A DNA stretch of 64,000 bases from Desulforhabdus amnigena (GCF_027925305.1 NZ_BSDR01000001.1:709001-773000), one strand, 5' to 3'. Numbered from the stretch's first letter, positions 28,261-36,492 are shown. Notes: generated by a model from the letters alone, not told the origin. Numbers and translations: made by a program.

Positions 28261-30393
28261 ATGATTCGGCGAATATTACCGTTTGTTGACTGGATTAAGG
28301 ACGTGAACCTCATGACGCTCAGAGTGGACTTTCTGGCCGGCCTGACCGTTGCCTTGATCCTGATTCCTCAATCCATGGCATATGCACAGCTTGCGGGAAT
28401 GCCTGTTCATTACGGGCTTTATGCATCTTTGCTTCCACCCCTTTTGGCGGCTCTGTTTGGTTCCAGCCGTCAACTGGCCACGGGTCCCGTGGCGATCGTT
28501 TCTCTCATGACCTCGGCGGCCCTGGGTCCCATGGCGACAGCGGGAAGTGACGCCTTCATAGGGTATGCGATCCTGCTTGCCCTGATAGTGGGTCTGTTTC
28601 AGCTCTCTTTGGGGGTTTTGCGCTTAGGCCTCGTGGTCAATTTTCTTTCCCACCCTGTTGTGAACGGTTTTACCAATGCTGGTGCCATCATTATCGCCAC
28701 ATCGCAGTTGTCCAAGATGTTCAATGTTTCCGTCGACAGCGCGGAACATCATTACGAAACCGTATACAAGGTCATCCTCGCAGCGCTCAACTATACGCAC
28801 TGGCCCACATTGGGACTAGGGGTCTTGGCCTTCGTGATCATGTATGGCCTGAGGCGCATCGACAAGAGGATCCCGTATGTGCTCGCAGCCGTAGTGGTGA
28901 CAACGATCATTTCGTGGGCTACGGGGTATGAGCGCAACGTGAAGGCCCCTGTCAGCGCCATCGTTTCCGGGGACGTTCAACGATTGATCCACGATTTCAA
29001 CGCAGCCGTGAATGAAAACAACAGGCTCGCCGCTGAAAGGACCAACCTCACTCCCAGGATTACGGAAGCTGAGGAAACCCATGGTGTTCATTCGCCTGAG
29101 TTCCTGAATCTGCAACACGAAGCCAATTTGATGACCGCCAGGATGGATCAGCTCAAAGAGGAAGCCAGCACCATCAGGGAAAAGCTGCGTGCATGCCTCT
29201 TTACAGGAGTTGAAGGGCCCGATGGCAACCGCGTCTATTATTTAAAGAAAGATCTACCGGCGGACATGAAAAGTGACGGGCGCATTTGGAGAATCAAGGT
29301 AGGCAACAAGCCGCTGGATGAAAACGCCTTGTCCATGATGGGTGGGGGAAGCGTTGTCGGAAGCATTCCTGCAGGCCTTCCCGCTCTCACGGTTCCAAAA
29401 GTAGACATAAAGATCGCTCTTCATCTCCTTCCCATCGCAGCCATCATCTCCTTGCTGGGATTCATGGAAGCCATCTCCATCGCCAAGGCCATGGCCGCCA
29501 AAACAGGGCAGCGCCTCGATCCCAATCAGGAACTCATCGGACAGGGGATTGCCAATATCCTGGGAGCCTTCGGGAAGAGCTTTCCCGTTTCCGGGTCTTT
29601 TTCCCGTTCAGCGGTGAACATTCAAGCTGGGGCCGTCACGGGACTTTCCAGCGTTTTCACCAGCATCACGGTAGGGGTCGTGCTCCTCTTCTTTACCCCC
29701 CTTCTCTACCATTTGCCCCAGTCCGTTTTGGCCGCCGTCATCATGATGGCGGTCATGGGATTGATCAACGTCAGCGGTTTCATTCATGCCTGGAAGGCCC
29801 AGTGGTACGATGGGGTTTTTTCGGTCATCACATTTGTGGCCACCCTCATTACGGCTCCCCATCTGGACAAGGGCATCATCATCGGTGTGTTGCTCTCGCT
29901 TGGAATGTTCCTTTACAAGAGCATGCGGCCCAAAGTCACGACGCTCTCCATGTATCCCGACCGTTCCTTCCGGAGCGCGAAGGACTTTGGTCTCAAGGAA
30001 TGTAAACACATCGCCATGATTCGTTTTGACGGGCCTCTCTTCTATGCCAACGCGGGGTATCTGGAAGATCAGATTTCCGACCTGATGCTGAACAAAGAGG
30101 ATCTCAGACACATTTTGATCGTGTCCAATGGAATCAATGACCTGGATGCCTCCGGTGAAGAAATGCTCTCTCTCATTGTGGACCGCGTCCGAAGCGCTGG
30201 GTATGACATATCCTTCTCGGGTATCAATGAAAAAGTCCTTGCAGTAATGAGACGTACCCATTTATATGAAAAAATCCGTGAGGAAAACATATTCCCCACC
30301 ATGGTGCAGGCGGTCGAGGTGATTCATGGGAGAGCGCATACGCAGTGCCATGAAGAGGAATGTCCGCTGATGTCGGTTTGTTTTCTTAAATAG
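28261..30393 (+). CDS. SulP-family anion permease with inserted coiled-coil domain and STAS domain
   Basis: A 710-residue inner-membrane permease, most likely for sulfate or a similar anion. The SulP signature is near the N-terminus (VALILIPQSMAYAQLAGMP...). The C-terminal STAS domain spans about 575-690. Between membrane segments, residues about 225-370 are a hydrophilic insertion with a heptad-like helical stretch (LIHDFNAAVNENNRLAAE..., NLQHEANLMTARMDQLKEEAS) that SulP proteins do not normally have. ATG at 28261 has GGAGGAAGG upstream. It is flanked by receiver-type genes, suggesting control by the local phosphorelay. Confidence 0.92.
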   Translation: MIRRILPFVDWIKDVNLMTLRVDFLAGLTVALILIPQSMAYAQLAGMPVHYGLYASLLPPLLAALFGSSRQLATGPVAIVSLMTSAALGPMATAGSDAFIGYAILLALIVGLFQLSLGVLRLGLVVNFLSHPVVNGFTNAGAIIIATSQLSKMFNVSVDSAEHHYETVYKVILAALNYTHWPTLGLGVLAFVIMYGLRRIDKRIPYVLAAVVVTTIISWATGYERNVKAPVSAIVSGDVQRLIHDFNAAVNENNRLAAERTNLTPRITEAEETHGVHSPEFLNLQHEANLMTARMDQLKEEASTIREKLRACLFTGVEGPDGNRVYYLKKDLPADMKSDGRIWRIKVGNKPLDENALSMMGGGSVVGSIPAGLPALTVPKVDIKIALHLLPIAAIISLLGFMEAISIAKAMAAKTGQRLDPNQELIGQGIANILGAFGKSFPVSGSFSRSAVNIQAGAVTGLSSVFTSITVGVVLLFFTPLLYHLPQSVLAAVIMMAVMGLINVSGFIHAWKAQWYDGVFSVITFVATLITAPHLDKGIIIGVLLSLGMFLYKSMRPKVTTLSMYPDRSFRSAKDFGLKECKHIAMIRFDGPLFYANAGYLEDQISDLMLNKEDLRHILIVSNGINDLDASGEEMLSLIVDRVRSAGYDISFSGINEKVLAVMRRTHLYEKIREENIFPTMVQAVEVIHGRAHTQCHEEECPLMSVCFLK

Positions 30394-30429
30394 GGTCGTC
30401 CCCCTCTCGAACTTGGAGGAAAAGATACC

Positions 30430-31659
30430 ATGCCTGTAATCACACTTTTTAGCGGTTCCTATTGTCAGGAAGCGGATGTCATCCGGAAAGTCGTTGAAAT
30501 GTCCGGGTACACTTTGGTGGATGAACCTTCTTTGATTGCTGAAGCCGGCAAACAGTTTCAAATGGATGAGAGCAAGCTGATCAAGGCGCTGAGGGGAAAA
30601 ACATCTGTTTTCAATAAATTCACTCATGAAAAAGAACGTGCGCTTGCCTGTCTGAAAATGACGCTTGCCAGCCTGCTCAAGCAGGACAACCTGCTCATCT
30701 CCGGTTTTCCGGCTCTGATGGTCCCCCCCGACATTTCTCACGTTTTGAAGGTTTGCATCATCGCGGACCTGAAATACCGTGCCGGAATCGCTGCCCAAGT
30801 CGAAGGGCTTTCGGAGAAGGATGCCGTCAAGAGGGTCCACAAAGAAGACGAAAGCAGTGTGCTCTGGGTGGACTACCTGTTCGGTCGAAAAGACCCCTGG
30901 GACCCGGAACTCTATGATATGCTCATTCCCATGGACAAGAACAGTGTGGATGAAGCGGCCGCTCTGATTTTTACCAATGTGAAAAAAGACGTGCTGAGGG
31001 TGACGGAAGCGTCCCGCAAGGCTGTGGAAGATTTCATCCTCGCTGCTCAGGTGGACATGAAGCTGGCCAAAGAGGGTCACAATGTTTCTGTTTCGGCAAA
31101 AGACGGCTTGGTCACCCTGGTCATCAACAAACACGTACTGATGCTCTCTTCTCTGGAAGAGGATCTGAAAAGGATTGTTCAGACGGTGCCGGGAGTGAAG
31201 GACATTGAAACGAAAGTGGGCGCCGGATATTATCAGACGGATATCTATCGCAAATTCGACTTTGAGGTGCCTTTGCCCAGCAAGGTGCTGCTCGTGGATG
31301 ATGAACGCGAATTCGTGCAGACCCTATCTGAAAGGCTCGAAATGCGTGATCTGGGCACTGCTGTAGTTTATGGCGGTGAAGAAGCCCTCAGCGTGGTGGC
31401 CGAAGAAGAACCGGAAGTCATGGTTCTCGACCTCAAGATGCCCGGCGTGGATGGATTGGAAGTTTTGCAAAGGGTGAAGTCGGAACATCCCAACGTGGAA
31501 GTCATCGTCTTGACCGGTCATGGTTCCAGCGAGATCGAAAAGAAGTGTATGGAGATGGGGGCCTGTGCTTACCTGGAAAAACCGGTGGATATTGACACCC
31601 TCACCAGGACAATGAAAGAAGCGTATGCCAAGATCAAAGCGAGAAAGAAAGACGAATGA
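30430..31659 (+). CDS. Cytidylate-kinase-like / BON / receiver fusion protein
   Basis: A 409-residue cytosolic fusion. Residues 1-190 resemble the cytidylate-kinase-like family (AAA P-loop fold; TLFSGSYCQEADVI in the nucleotide loop, LLISGFPALMVPP, ADLKYRAGIAAQ and KEDESSVLWVDYLFG). Residues about 193-262 look like a BON domain (VSVSAKDGLVTLVINKHV, VPGVKDIETKV). Residues 276-400 are a receiver with the acidic LVDDERE, D334 in MVLDLKMPG, Thr in VLTGHGS and Lys in YLEKPVD. The P-loop lacks a classical GK(S/T), so kinase activity is doubtful. It is flanked by the SulP permease and a HisKA protein. Confidence 0.8.
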   Translation: MPVITLFSGSYCQEADVIRKVVEMSGYTLVDEPSLIAEAGKQFQMDESKLIKALRGKTSVFNKFTHEKERALACLKMTLASLLKQDNLLISGFPALMVPPDISHVLKVCIIADLKYRAGIAAQVEGLSEKDAVKRVHKEDESSVLWVDYLFGRKDPWDPELYDMLIPMDKNSVDEAAALIFTNVKKDVLRVTEASRKAVEDFILAAQVDMKLAKEGHNVSVSAKDGLVTLVINKHVLMLSSLEEDLKRIVQTVPGVKDIETKVGAGYYQTDIYRKFDFEVPLPSKVLLVDDEREFVQTLSERLEMRDLGTAVVYGGEEALSVVAEEEPEVMVLDLKMPGVDGLEVLQRVKSEHPNVEVIVLTGHGSSEIEKKCMEMGACAYLEKPVDIDTLTRTMKEAYAKIKARKKDE

Positions 31660-31700
31660 TTTTTTAGGGCAGCGGACCGTCGGACTGCGGGAGGATGGCA

Positions 31701-32360
31701 ATGGAAGGGAAGGAAGCAGCATTCCTGGGTAAAGTCACTGCCGGTTTTACTCACGAATTGAAAAACGTCCTGGCTATCATCAAGGAATCGGCGGGACTTA
31801 TGGAAGACCTGCTTTCCGTCACTCCTGCAGGGGCTTTTCCTCACCAGGAAAGGTTTTCCCGGGCTTTGACGCGTATTCTGGAGCAGGTGGAACGCGGAGT
31901 GGATCTGTCGACACGGCTGAATCGCCTGGCCCACAGTCCGGATTTTCCCCTGGCTACGATCGATCTCAATGATACATGTCGGCAGATGGTCCTCCTTTGT
32001 GAACGTTTTGCAAGGCTCAAGGGCGTCGTTCTCAGGTGTACTCCCTCGGACACGAATCCTACGACGATGACCTCCCCACTCCACTTTCAGATGTGCCTGT
32101 TTTGGGCCCTTGAATCTTTATGGAATCAGATGAAAAACGGGGGAGAAATCACGCTTCTGGTAGAACCCAAAGGGGAAGATGTCAAAATTTGCGTGGTATG
32201 TTCCGGAGAGCTTGGCAGCGAAGATGCTTTTCATGAAGATGTCACGTGCGCTGAAAACTGGATGGTCGCTGTAAACACTATGGAGCACCTTGGGGGGAGG
32301 ATGGAGAAGGGCCATGGCAGTTTTAGTTTTACCCTAGCATTGCCCGCAGAGACGAAATAA
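31701..32360 (+). CDS. Small soluble HisKA protein with degenerate ATPase part
   Basis: A 219-residue protein. The ATG at 31701 has GGGAGG 6 bases upstream; an ATG at 31695 is closer. The N-terminus is a dimerisation/phosphotransfer helix with H18 in GFTHELKNVLAII. The C-terminal about 120 residues align loosely with HATPase_c (ending GHGSFSFTLALPA) but lack clear N, G1 and G2 boxes, so it probably does not bind ATP. It has no sensor or membrane segment. It may act as a phosphotransfer protein between the neighbouring receivers. Confidence 0.75.
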   Translation: MEGKEAAFLGKVTAGFTHELKNVLAIIKESAGLMEDLLSVTPAGAFPHQERFSRALTRILEQVERGVDLSTRLNRLAHSPDFPLATIDLNDTCRQMVLLCERFARLKGVVLRCTPSDTNPTTMTSPLHFQMCLFWALESLWNQMKNGGEITLLVEPKGEDVKICVVCSGELGSEDAFHEDVTCAENWMVAVNTMEHLGGRMEKGHGSFSFTLALPAETK

Positions 32361-32374
32361 AATTTTCGTGCTAT

Positions 32375-32419
32375 ATTGTTTCAATTTGTCTTATTCTTAT
32401 TGTTTTAAATTGTTTCAAT
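32375..32419. promoter_or_regulatory. Two copies of palindrome ATTGTTTCAAT upstream of a sigma-54 promoter
   Basis: ATTGTTTCAAT at 32375-32385 and again at 32409-32419. Each copy is itself a palindrome (ATTG ttt CAAT), and they are 34 bases apart, about three helix turns. They lie 70-115 bases before the -24 element at 32489, typical of tandem activator sites. A third, weaker match (ATTGTTTTAAAT) lies between them. Confidence 0.5.
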
Positions 32420-32450
32420 ATGGCTTGATCGTGAACTTTCTTTAACGAAA

Positions 32451-32480
32451 TTAGCTGTAAGTTATTGTAATTGCAGCTAA
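32451..32480. promoter_or_regulatory. Inverted repeat just upstream of the 32489 promoter
   Basis: TTAGCTGTAA (32451-32460) and TTGCAGCTAA (32471-32480), 9 of 10 complementary, with a 10-base spacer, ending 8 bases before the -24 element. It could be a repressor or architectural-protein site. Confidence 0.4.
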
Positions 32481-32488
32481 GTTAAAAA

Positions 32489-32503
32489 TGGCACAATCAT
32501 TGC
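32489..32503 (+). promoter_or_regulatory. Consensus sigma-54 promoter
   Basis: TGGCAC-AATCA-TTGC is an exact match to the -24/-12 consensus with correct spacing. Counting the last C as -12, transcription starts near 32515, right before a terminator-bounded stretch and about 160 bases before the next gene. Confidence 0.8.
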
Positions 32504-32514
32504 CAATTAAAGGG

Positions 32515-32560
32515 AGACTGAAGGGACCTGTGTGAAGGGACCCCGACGCTCCCTTTTTTT
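32515..32560 (+). ncRNA. Candidate short sigma-54-dependent RNA or attenuator leader
   Basis: The predicted transcript starts near 32515 and meets an intrinsic terminator within about 46 bases. GAAGGGACC occurs twice (32521-32529 and 32535-32543), and the second AAGGGA can pair with TCCCTT (32550-32555) followed by T residues to 32560. The first AAGGGA can pair with the same strand, so two structures compete. This could be a very short regulatory RNA or an attenuator controlling the receiver genes downstream. I know no family for it. Confidence 0.4.
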
Positions 32561-32672
32561 ATGTCCATTTTCTGAAAAACAGGAATCTTGGGTGTCTCTT
32601 CTGAATGTGAAATACTCTTAAAGATGTTCGTTGTGCTTTCACAGCAAACGGACGGGATGCAGGGATACTGGT

Positions 32673-33143
32673 TTGCCTCGACCCGTGGAAGTAAGGTTGC
32701 TGATCATTGAAGCGGATGACTTGTTTCGCCGGAATATCTCCGAGCGACTGCGCCTCGAAAATTATGAGATCTTCGAGGCGAACGGAGAAACCGAGGCAAA
32801 GAACATTATTCGAAGAACCGACGTGGATGTCGTCTTGCTGGGGTTGGCTTCCATCAAAAAGCGGGGTTTGGCCCTGCTGAAAGAAATCAAAGAATTGAGG
32901 CCACTGACTGAGGTCATTCTCATGACCCCTTCTGAAGGTCTCTCCCTCACACTTTCCATCGAAGGGATGAAGTTGGGCGCTTTTGACGATCTTCTGGTGC
33001 CCTTCGATATGGAAACTCTGCTGGAACGCGTGGAAGAAGCATTCAGGCAGAAAAAGAGGAAAAGCGGTCGGCGAAGATCAAGTACCGAAGTTGCCGAAGA
33101 AGAGCGAAGCAATGAAGATCTTTCGGGGAAAGCCAAGATTTGA
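32673..33143 (+). CDS. Pseudo-receiver response regulator
   Basis: A 156-residue receiver-fold protein with key residues lost. The phospho-acceptor Asp is Gly (VVLLGLASI where VVLLDLxMP is expected) and the conserved Lys is Val (LLVPFDM), while the Thr of LMTPSEG remains. It therefore cannot be phosphorylated in the normal way and may be a docking partner or decoy. The tail is basic then acidic (KKRKSGRRRSS...). The start is uncertain: TTG at 32673 with AGGGA 7 bases upstream is my choice; GTG at 32685 and TTG at 32631 are alternatives. It lies downstream of the sigma-54 promoter at 32489. Confidence 0.75.
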   Translation: MPRPVEVRLLIIEADDLFRRNISERLRLENYEIFEANGETEAKNIIRRTDVDVVLLGLASIKKRGLALLKEIKELRPLTEVILMTPSEGLSLTLSIEGMKLGAFDDLLVPFDMETLLERVEEAFRQKKRKSGRRRSSTEVAEEERSNEDLSGKAKI

Positions 33144-33271
33144 TCCATGGGAAGGGCTACTGAATTGTATTAAAATCAGAGACATGAAAGGACTCTTGTG
33201 CGGATTGCATGTCGTTGGGTCCGAAAAAGAATAGATTGTTGAAAAGCTTGTCAAAGACAGAAGGGCGGATC

Positions 33272-33643
33272 ATGGGGAAATTCAGAGTACTGCTGGTGGA
33301 CGATGAGGAAGAATTGGTCAAGGCTTTGGCGGAGCGTTTGGAAATTCGCAAGCTCTCCTGCCAGATTGCTTTGAATGGAGAAGAAGCCCTGCGGATTGTC
33401 GAGGATAGCCCTCCCGACGTCATGGTGCTGGACCTCAAGATGCCGGGTATGGACGGGATGGAGGTGCTGAGGCGGGTGAAAAAATCGCACCCTGAAATTG
33501 AGGTGCTCATTTTGACGGGGCATGGTTCGGAAAGCGACGAGCAAATCGCAAGGAGACTGGGGGCCTTTGATTATCTGCAAAAACCCGTGGATATCCGGGA
33601 GCTGGTCAGTGCTTTGGAAAGAGCCTACGGAGCGAAGTCCTGA
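33272..33643 (+). CDS. Receiver-only response regulator
   Basis: A 123-residue CheY-like protein with a start at 33272 behind AGAAGGG. The acidic pair is in LVDDEEE, the acceptor is D54 in MVLDLKMPGMDG, Thr is in ILTGHGS and Lys is in YLQKPVD. It closely resembles the receiver of the kinase-like fusion at 30430 (DDERE/DDEEE, LDLKMPG, LTGHGS), suggesting local duplication. It has no output domain. Confidence 0.92.
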   Translation: MGKFRVLLVDDEEELVKALAERLEIRKLSCQIALNGEEALRIVEDSPPDVMVLDLKMPGMDGMEVLRRVKKSHPEIEVLILTGHGSESDEQIARRLGAFDYLQKPVDIRELVSALERAYGAKS

Positions 33644-33752
33644 AGGATTGAAAGAATTGTTGTCACGTGTTTGGAAAACGTGGAGGAGTTCGGATAATGG
33701 ATGAGAGAAATCAGAGAAGAAGGGTGCAACAAAAACCGAAGGAGAGAGATAG

Positions 33753-34184
33753 ATGAAAATCAGGGTTCTTTTGGTAGATGATGAAAAAGATTTTGTGGAT
33801 GTTTTGGCCGAGCGATTGGAAACGCGCGATTTTGAAGTTTCCATTGCTTACAATGGCGACGAAGCCATCGAAAAGATTAAGGAAAAGGAAATGGATGTCG
33901 TGATTCTGGACGTGCTCATGCCCGGAAAAGATGGCATCGAAACACTGATGGAAATCAAGAAAATCAAACCTATCCTGGAAGTCATCATGCTCACCGGGAA
34001 TGCCACGGTGGAATCTGCTGTGGAAGGGATGAAAATCGGGGCCTTCGACTACCTCATGAAACCCACCGAGACCAAGGATCTGGTGGCGAAGATCGTCAAG
34101 GCCTACAAGCGCAAAGCGGAACAGGAGGAACGCATTCGCCAGGCCGAAATCGAGCGCATCATGATGACGCGGGGATGGGGTTGA
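33753..34184 (+). CDS. Receiver-only response regulator with helical tail
   Basis: A 143-residue CheY-like protein: acidic LVDDEKD, acceptor D53 in VILDVLMPGKDG, Thr in MLTGNAT and Lys in LMKPTET. The last about 25 residues form a charged helix (YKRKAEQEERIRQAEIER) that may mediate binding to a partner. It is the last gene before a terminator-like hairpin at 34230. It is one of several related receivers in this block. Confidence 0.92.
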   Translation: MKIRVLLVDDEKDFVDVLAERLETRDFEVSIAYNGDEAIEKIKEKEMDVVILDVLMPGKDGIETLMEIKKIKPILEVIMLTGNATVESAVEGMKIGAFDYLMKPTETKDLVAKIVKAYKRKAEQEERIRQAEIERIMMTRGWG

Positions 34185-34229
34185 GGCCGGGCGGGACATC
34201 TTGCTTGGATAGGGGGTGTTGGACTGCCG

Positions 34230-34266
34230 GGCAGCCGGGAAAAAGAGACAGCTGCCTTTTATTTTT
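34230..34266 (+). terminator. Rho-independent terminator after the receiver cluster
   Basis: GGCAGC (34230-34235) pairs with GCTGCC (34251-34256) across a 15-base loop, followed by TTTTATTTTT. It separates the receiver genes from the CBS/DASS unit. Confidence 0.65.
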
Positions 34267-34275
34267 CTCATCTTA

Positions 34276-34291
34276 TGTGAGCACATTCACA
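34276..34291. promoter_or_regulatory. CRP-type site TGTGA-N6-TCACA
   Basis: TGTGAgcacatTCACA is an exact copy of the CRP-family consensus, 85 bases upstream of the CBS gene start. A CRP/FNR-family activator is the likely binder; none is encoded in the window, although a cAMP-type cyclase is (11688). Confidence 0.55.
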
Positions 34292-34375
34292 TGATTTGGA
34301 AGCTTAGATGCGCCGAACAGTGCGTAATATATGGGGTTTATTTTTCGAGGAGTTTCCCTTTGTGAGGAGGGTGGT

Positions 34376-34930
34376 ATGAAGTCTATTCAGGTCAAAGAAT
34401 TGATGGTTCCTCTGGCGCAGTATGCCACAGTTTCTGAGGATGCGACTCTTTATGAGGCGGTCGTTGCACTCAAGGCGGCACAGGAGTGTTTAGATCCTTC
34501 GCGTCACAAGCACCGGGCCATTCTCGTCTATGACGCGAAAAAGCGGATTGTCGGAAAGCTCAGTCAATTAGATGTGTTGAAAAGCCTGGAACCCAAATAC
34601 GAAGACATCGGGAAACTTGATGCCATTTCCCGCTTCGGCTTCAGCAGGGAATTCGTGAGTTCCATGCTCAAAAACTACGGTCTCTGGGAAAAGCCCCTCC
34701 AGGATCTTTGCAAGAAAGCCGCTCAAAAGAAGGTCAAGGATATTATGTACACTCCGGGCAAGGGAGAATATATCTCGGATGAGGATTCTCTCGATGCGGC
34801 CATTCACCAGTTGATCATGGGGCAACATCAATCTCTGCTGGTCACGCATGGAGAGGAGATTGTGGGAGTTTTGCGGCTTACCGATGTCTTTGAAGCCGTG
34901 TGCGATGCCATGAAAGCCTGTGCTCTTTAA
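34376..34930 (+). CDS. CBS-pair regulatory protein
   Basis: A 184-residue cytosolic protein made of two CBS motifs (about 1-65 and 118-184) that normally bind adenine nucleotides and act as an energy or ionic sensor. The middle (about 75-115) is a helical insert. The start at 34376 has GAGGAGGG upstream. It is 80 bases before the DASS permease on the same strand, so it may gate or regulate that transporter. It starts just downstream of a CRP-type site. Confidence 0.87.
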   Translation: MKSIQVKELMVPLAQYATVSEDATLYEAVVALKAAQECLDPSRHKHRAILVYDAKKRIVGKLSQLDVLKSLEPKYEDIGKLDAISRFGFSREFVSSMLKNYGLWEKPLQDLCKKAAQKKVKDIMYTPGKGEYISDEDSLDAAIHQLIMGQHQSLLVTHGEEIVGVLRLTDVFEAVCDAMKACAL

Positions 34931-35010
34931 AGTCCTGTCGGTTGAAATTTCATTTGCTGAATTTTTGAGTGATTCGAGGCATCGAAGGATGCATAGAGTA
35001 AGGAGTCTTT

Positions 35011-36492
35011 ATGAGTGCTGAGGTGAGTGCTTCTCGCAAGGAGAGCAGTATCAACTGGAGCCGCATCATTTTTCTTTTGGTTGGAATCGCCATTTTTGCA
35101 GGGGTCTATTTTTCTCCACCCTGGCCGGATGCCATCGATCCCATGGGCAAACATTTTCCTCTCTCCAAAGAAGGGAAGGGGGCCCTTGCGGTGTTTCTGC
35201 TGGCGGGCACCTGGTGGGTCTTTGAAGTGCTGCCCATTGGCGTGACGAGTCTTGCCATCGGGGTGCTTCAGGTGCTTTTCATGGTCCGCCCGGCCAAAGA
35301 GGCCTTCCGGGATTTCATGGACCCTTCGGTCTTGTTCATTTTCGGCTCCATCGTTATCGGCATGGTTTTCACCAAAACGGGTCTCACCAAGCGTCTGGCT
35401 TACAAAATGCTCATCATTGTGGGGGAGAAGACGAGCAACATCCTGCTGGGAGCCTTTGTCGTTACAGCGGCACTAACCCATATCATGGCTCACACGGCCG
35501 TTGCCGCCACGGTTTATCCGCTCTTCCTCGTCATCTATGCGCTTTATGGGGAAGGAAACAAACCCTCCAAGTTCGGCAAGGCCCTCTTCATTGGAATGGC
35601 CTATGTTGCTGGTGCCGCCAGTATCATCACGCTTCTGGGTGCGGCACGTGGTGCGGTCGCTGTCAGCTTTTTCAAGGAAATCGCCGGAAAAGACGTGAGC
35701 TTTTTCAATCTTACGTACTACATGTTCCCCATTGGCTGGTTGATGGTATTTCTGCTTTGGGGCTTTTTCATGGTTTTTCTGAAGCCTGAGAAAAAGACCA
35801 TTCCCGGGTTGAGGGAACGGGCCAAGGAATTGTATGCGGACCTTGGCTCCGTAACCCAGAGAGAAATTCTTGCCGGGCTCATCATCTTCGGTGTCATTCT
35901 TGTCATGTCCCTGCAGTCTTTTGTCCCTGCCCTTCAACCCCTCAACAAGTCAGCCGTTCTATTGGTTTCAACGATTCTTTTCTTTGTCGTGAAAATTCTG
36001 GATATACAGGACCTGGAGGCTATCCCCTGGAATATTATTCTGCTCTTCAGCGGGGCCATGAGCATCGGTTTTTGCCTCTGGCAGACGGAAGCGGCAAAAT
36101 GGCTGGCAGTCAACTGGCTGGTGCTTTTCAAGAAAGCCAACTGGTTTGTGTTTGTCATGGGCATTGCTTTCTTTGTCATGGTCATGACCAACTTCATCAT
36201 GAACGTGGCGGCCATTGCCATTTCCCTTCCCGTGGCGCTGGTCATAGCTCCCTATCTCGGAGTAGCCCCTGAAGTGATCCTGTTTGCCTCTCTGGTGACG
36301 GCGGGCATGCCTTTTCTTCTTCTCGTCGGAGCGGCACCCAATGCCATCGCTTATGATTCCAAGCAGTTTACCAGCGGAGAATTCTTTATGTACGGCATTC
36401 CAGCGAGCCTGATACTCATGGCCGTAGTCGCTCTTGCAGCCCTGGTGATCTGGCCCATCATGGGAATGCCCGTCACTCTTGCCGCCGGGTAA
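35011..36492 (+). CDS. DASS/SLC13-family sodium:anion symporter
   Basis: A 493-residue inner-membrane transporter with about 12 helices. Typical SLC13 elements are the hairpin regions (FGSIVIGMVFTKTGLTKRLA..., VVTAALTHIMAHTAVAATVYP) and the C-terminal repeat (MVMTNFIMNVAAIAISLP...). Members carry di- and tricarboxylates or sulfate with sodium; the substrate is not decided here. AAGGAG lies upstream of the ATG. It probably forms one unit with the CBS gene and ends in a stem-loop at 36580. Confidence 0.9.
   Translation: MSAEVSASRKESSINWSRIIFLLVGIAIFAGVYFSPPWPDAIDPMGKHFPLSKEGKGALAVFLLAGTWWVFEVLPIGVTSLAIGVLQVLFMVRPAKEAFRDFMDPSVLFIFGSIVIGMVFTKTGLTKRLAYKMLIIVGEKTSNILLGAFVVTAALTHIMAHTAVAATVYPLFLVIYALYGEGNKPSKFGKALFIGMAYVAGAASIITLLGAARGAVAVSFFKEIAGKDVSFFNLTYYMFPIGWLMVFLLWGFFMVFLKPEKKTIPGLRERAKELYADLGSVTQREILAGLIIFGVILVMSLQSFVPALQPLNKSAVLLVSTILFFVVKILDIQDLEAIPWNIILLFSGAMSIGFCLWQTEAAKWLAVNWLVLFKKANWFVFVMGIAFFVMVMTNFIMNVAAIAISLPVALVIAPYLGVAPEVILFASLVTAGMPFLLLVGAAPNAIAYDSKQFTSGEFFMYGIPASLILMAVVALAALVIWPIMGMPVTLAAG

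Noticed and set aside
32509-32554. Longer terminator stem AAAGGGAG/CTCCCTTT as the only structure of the short RNA
   Set aside because: The 5-prime arm starts at or before the predicted transcription start (32515), so that stem would be mostly missing from a sigma-54 transcript; the inner AAGGGA/TCCCTT stem is preferred.
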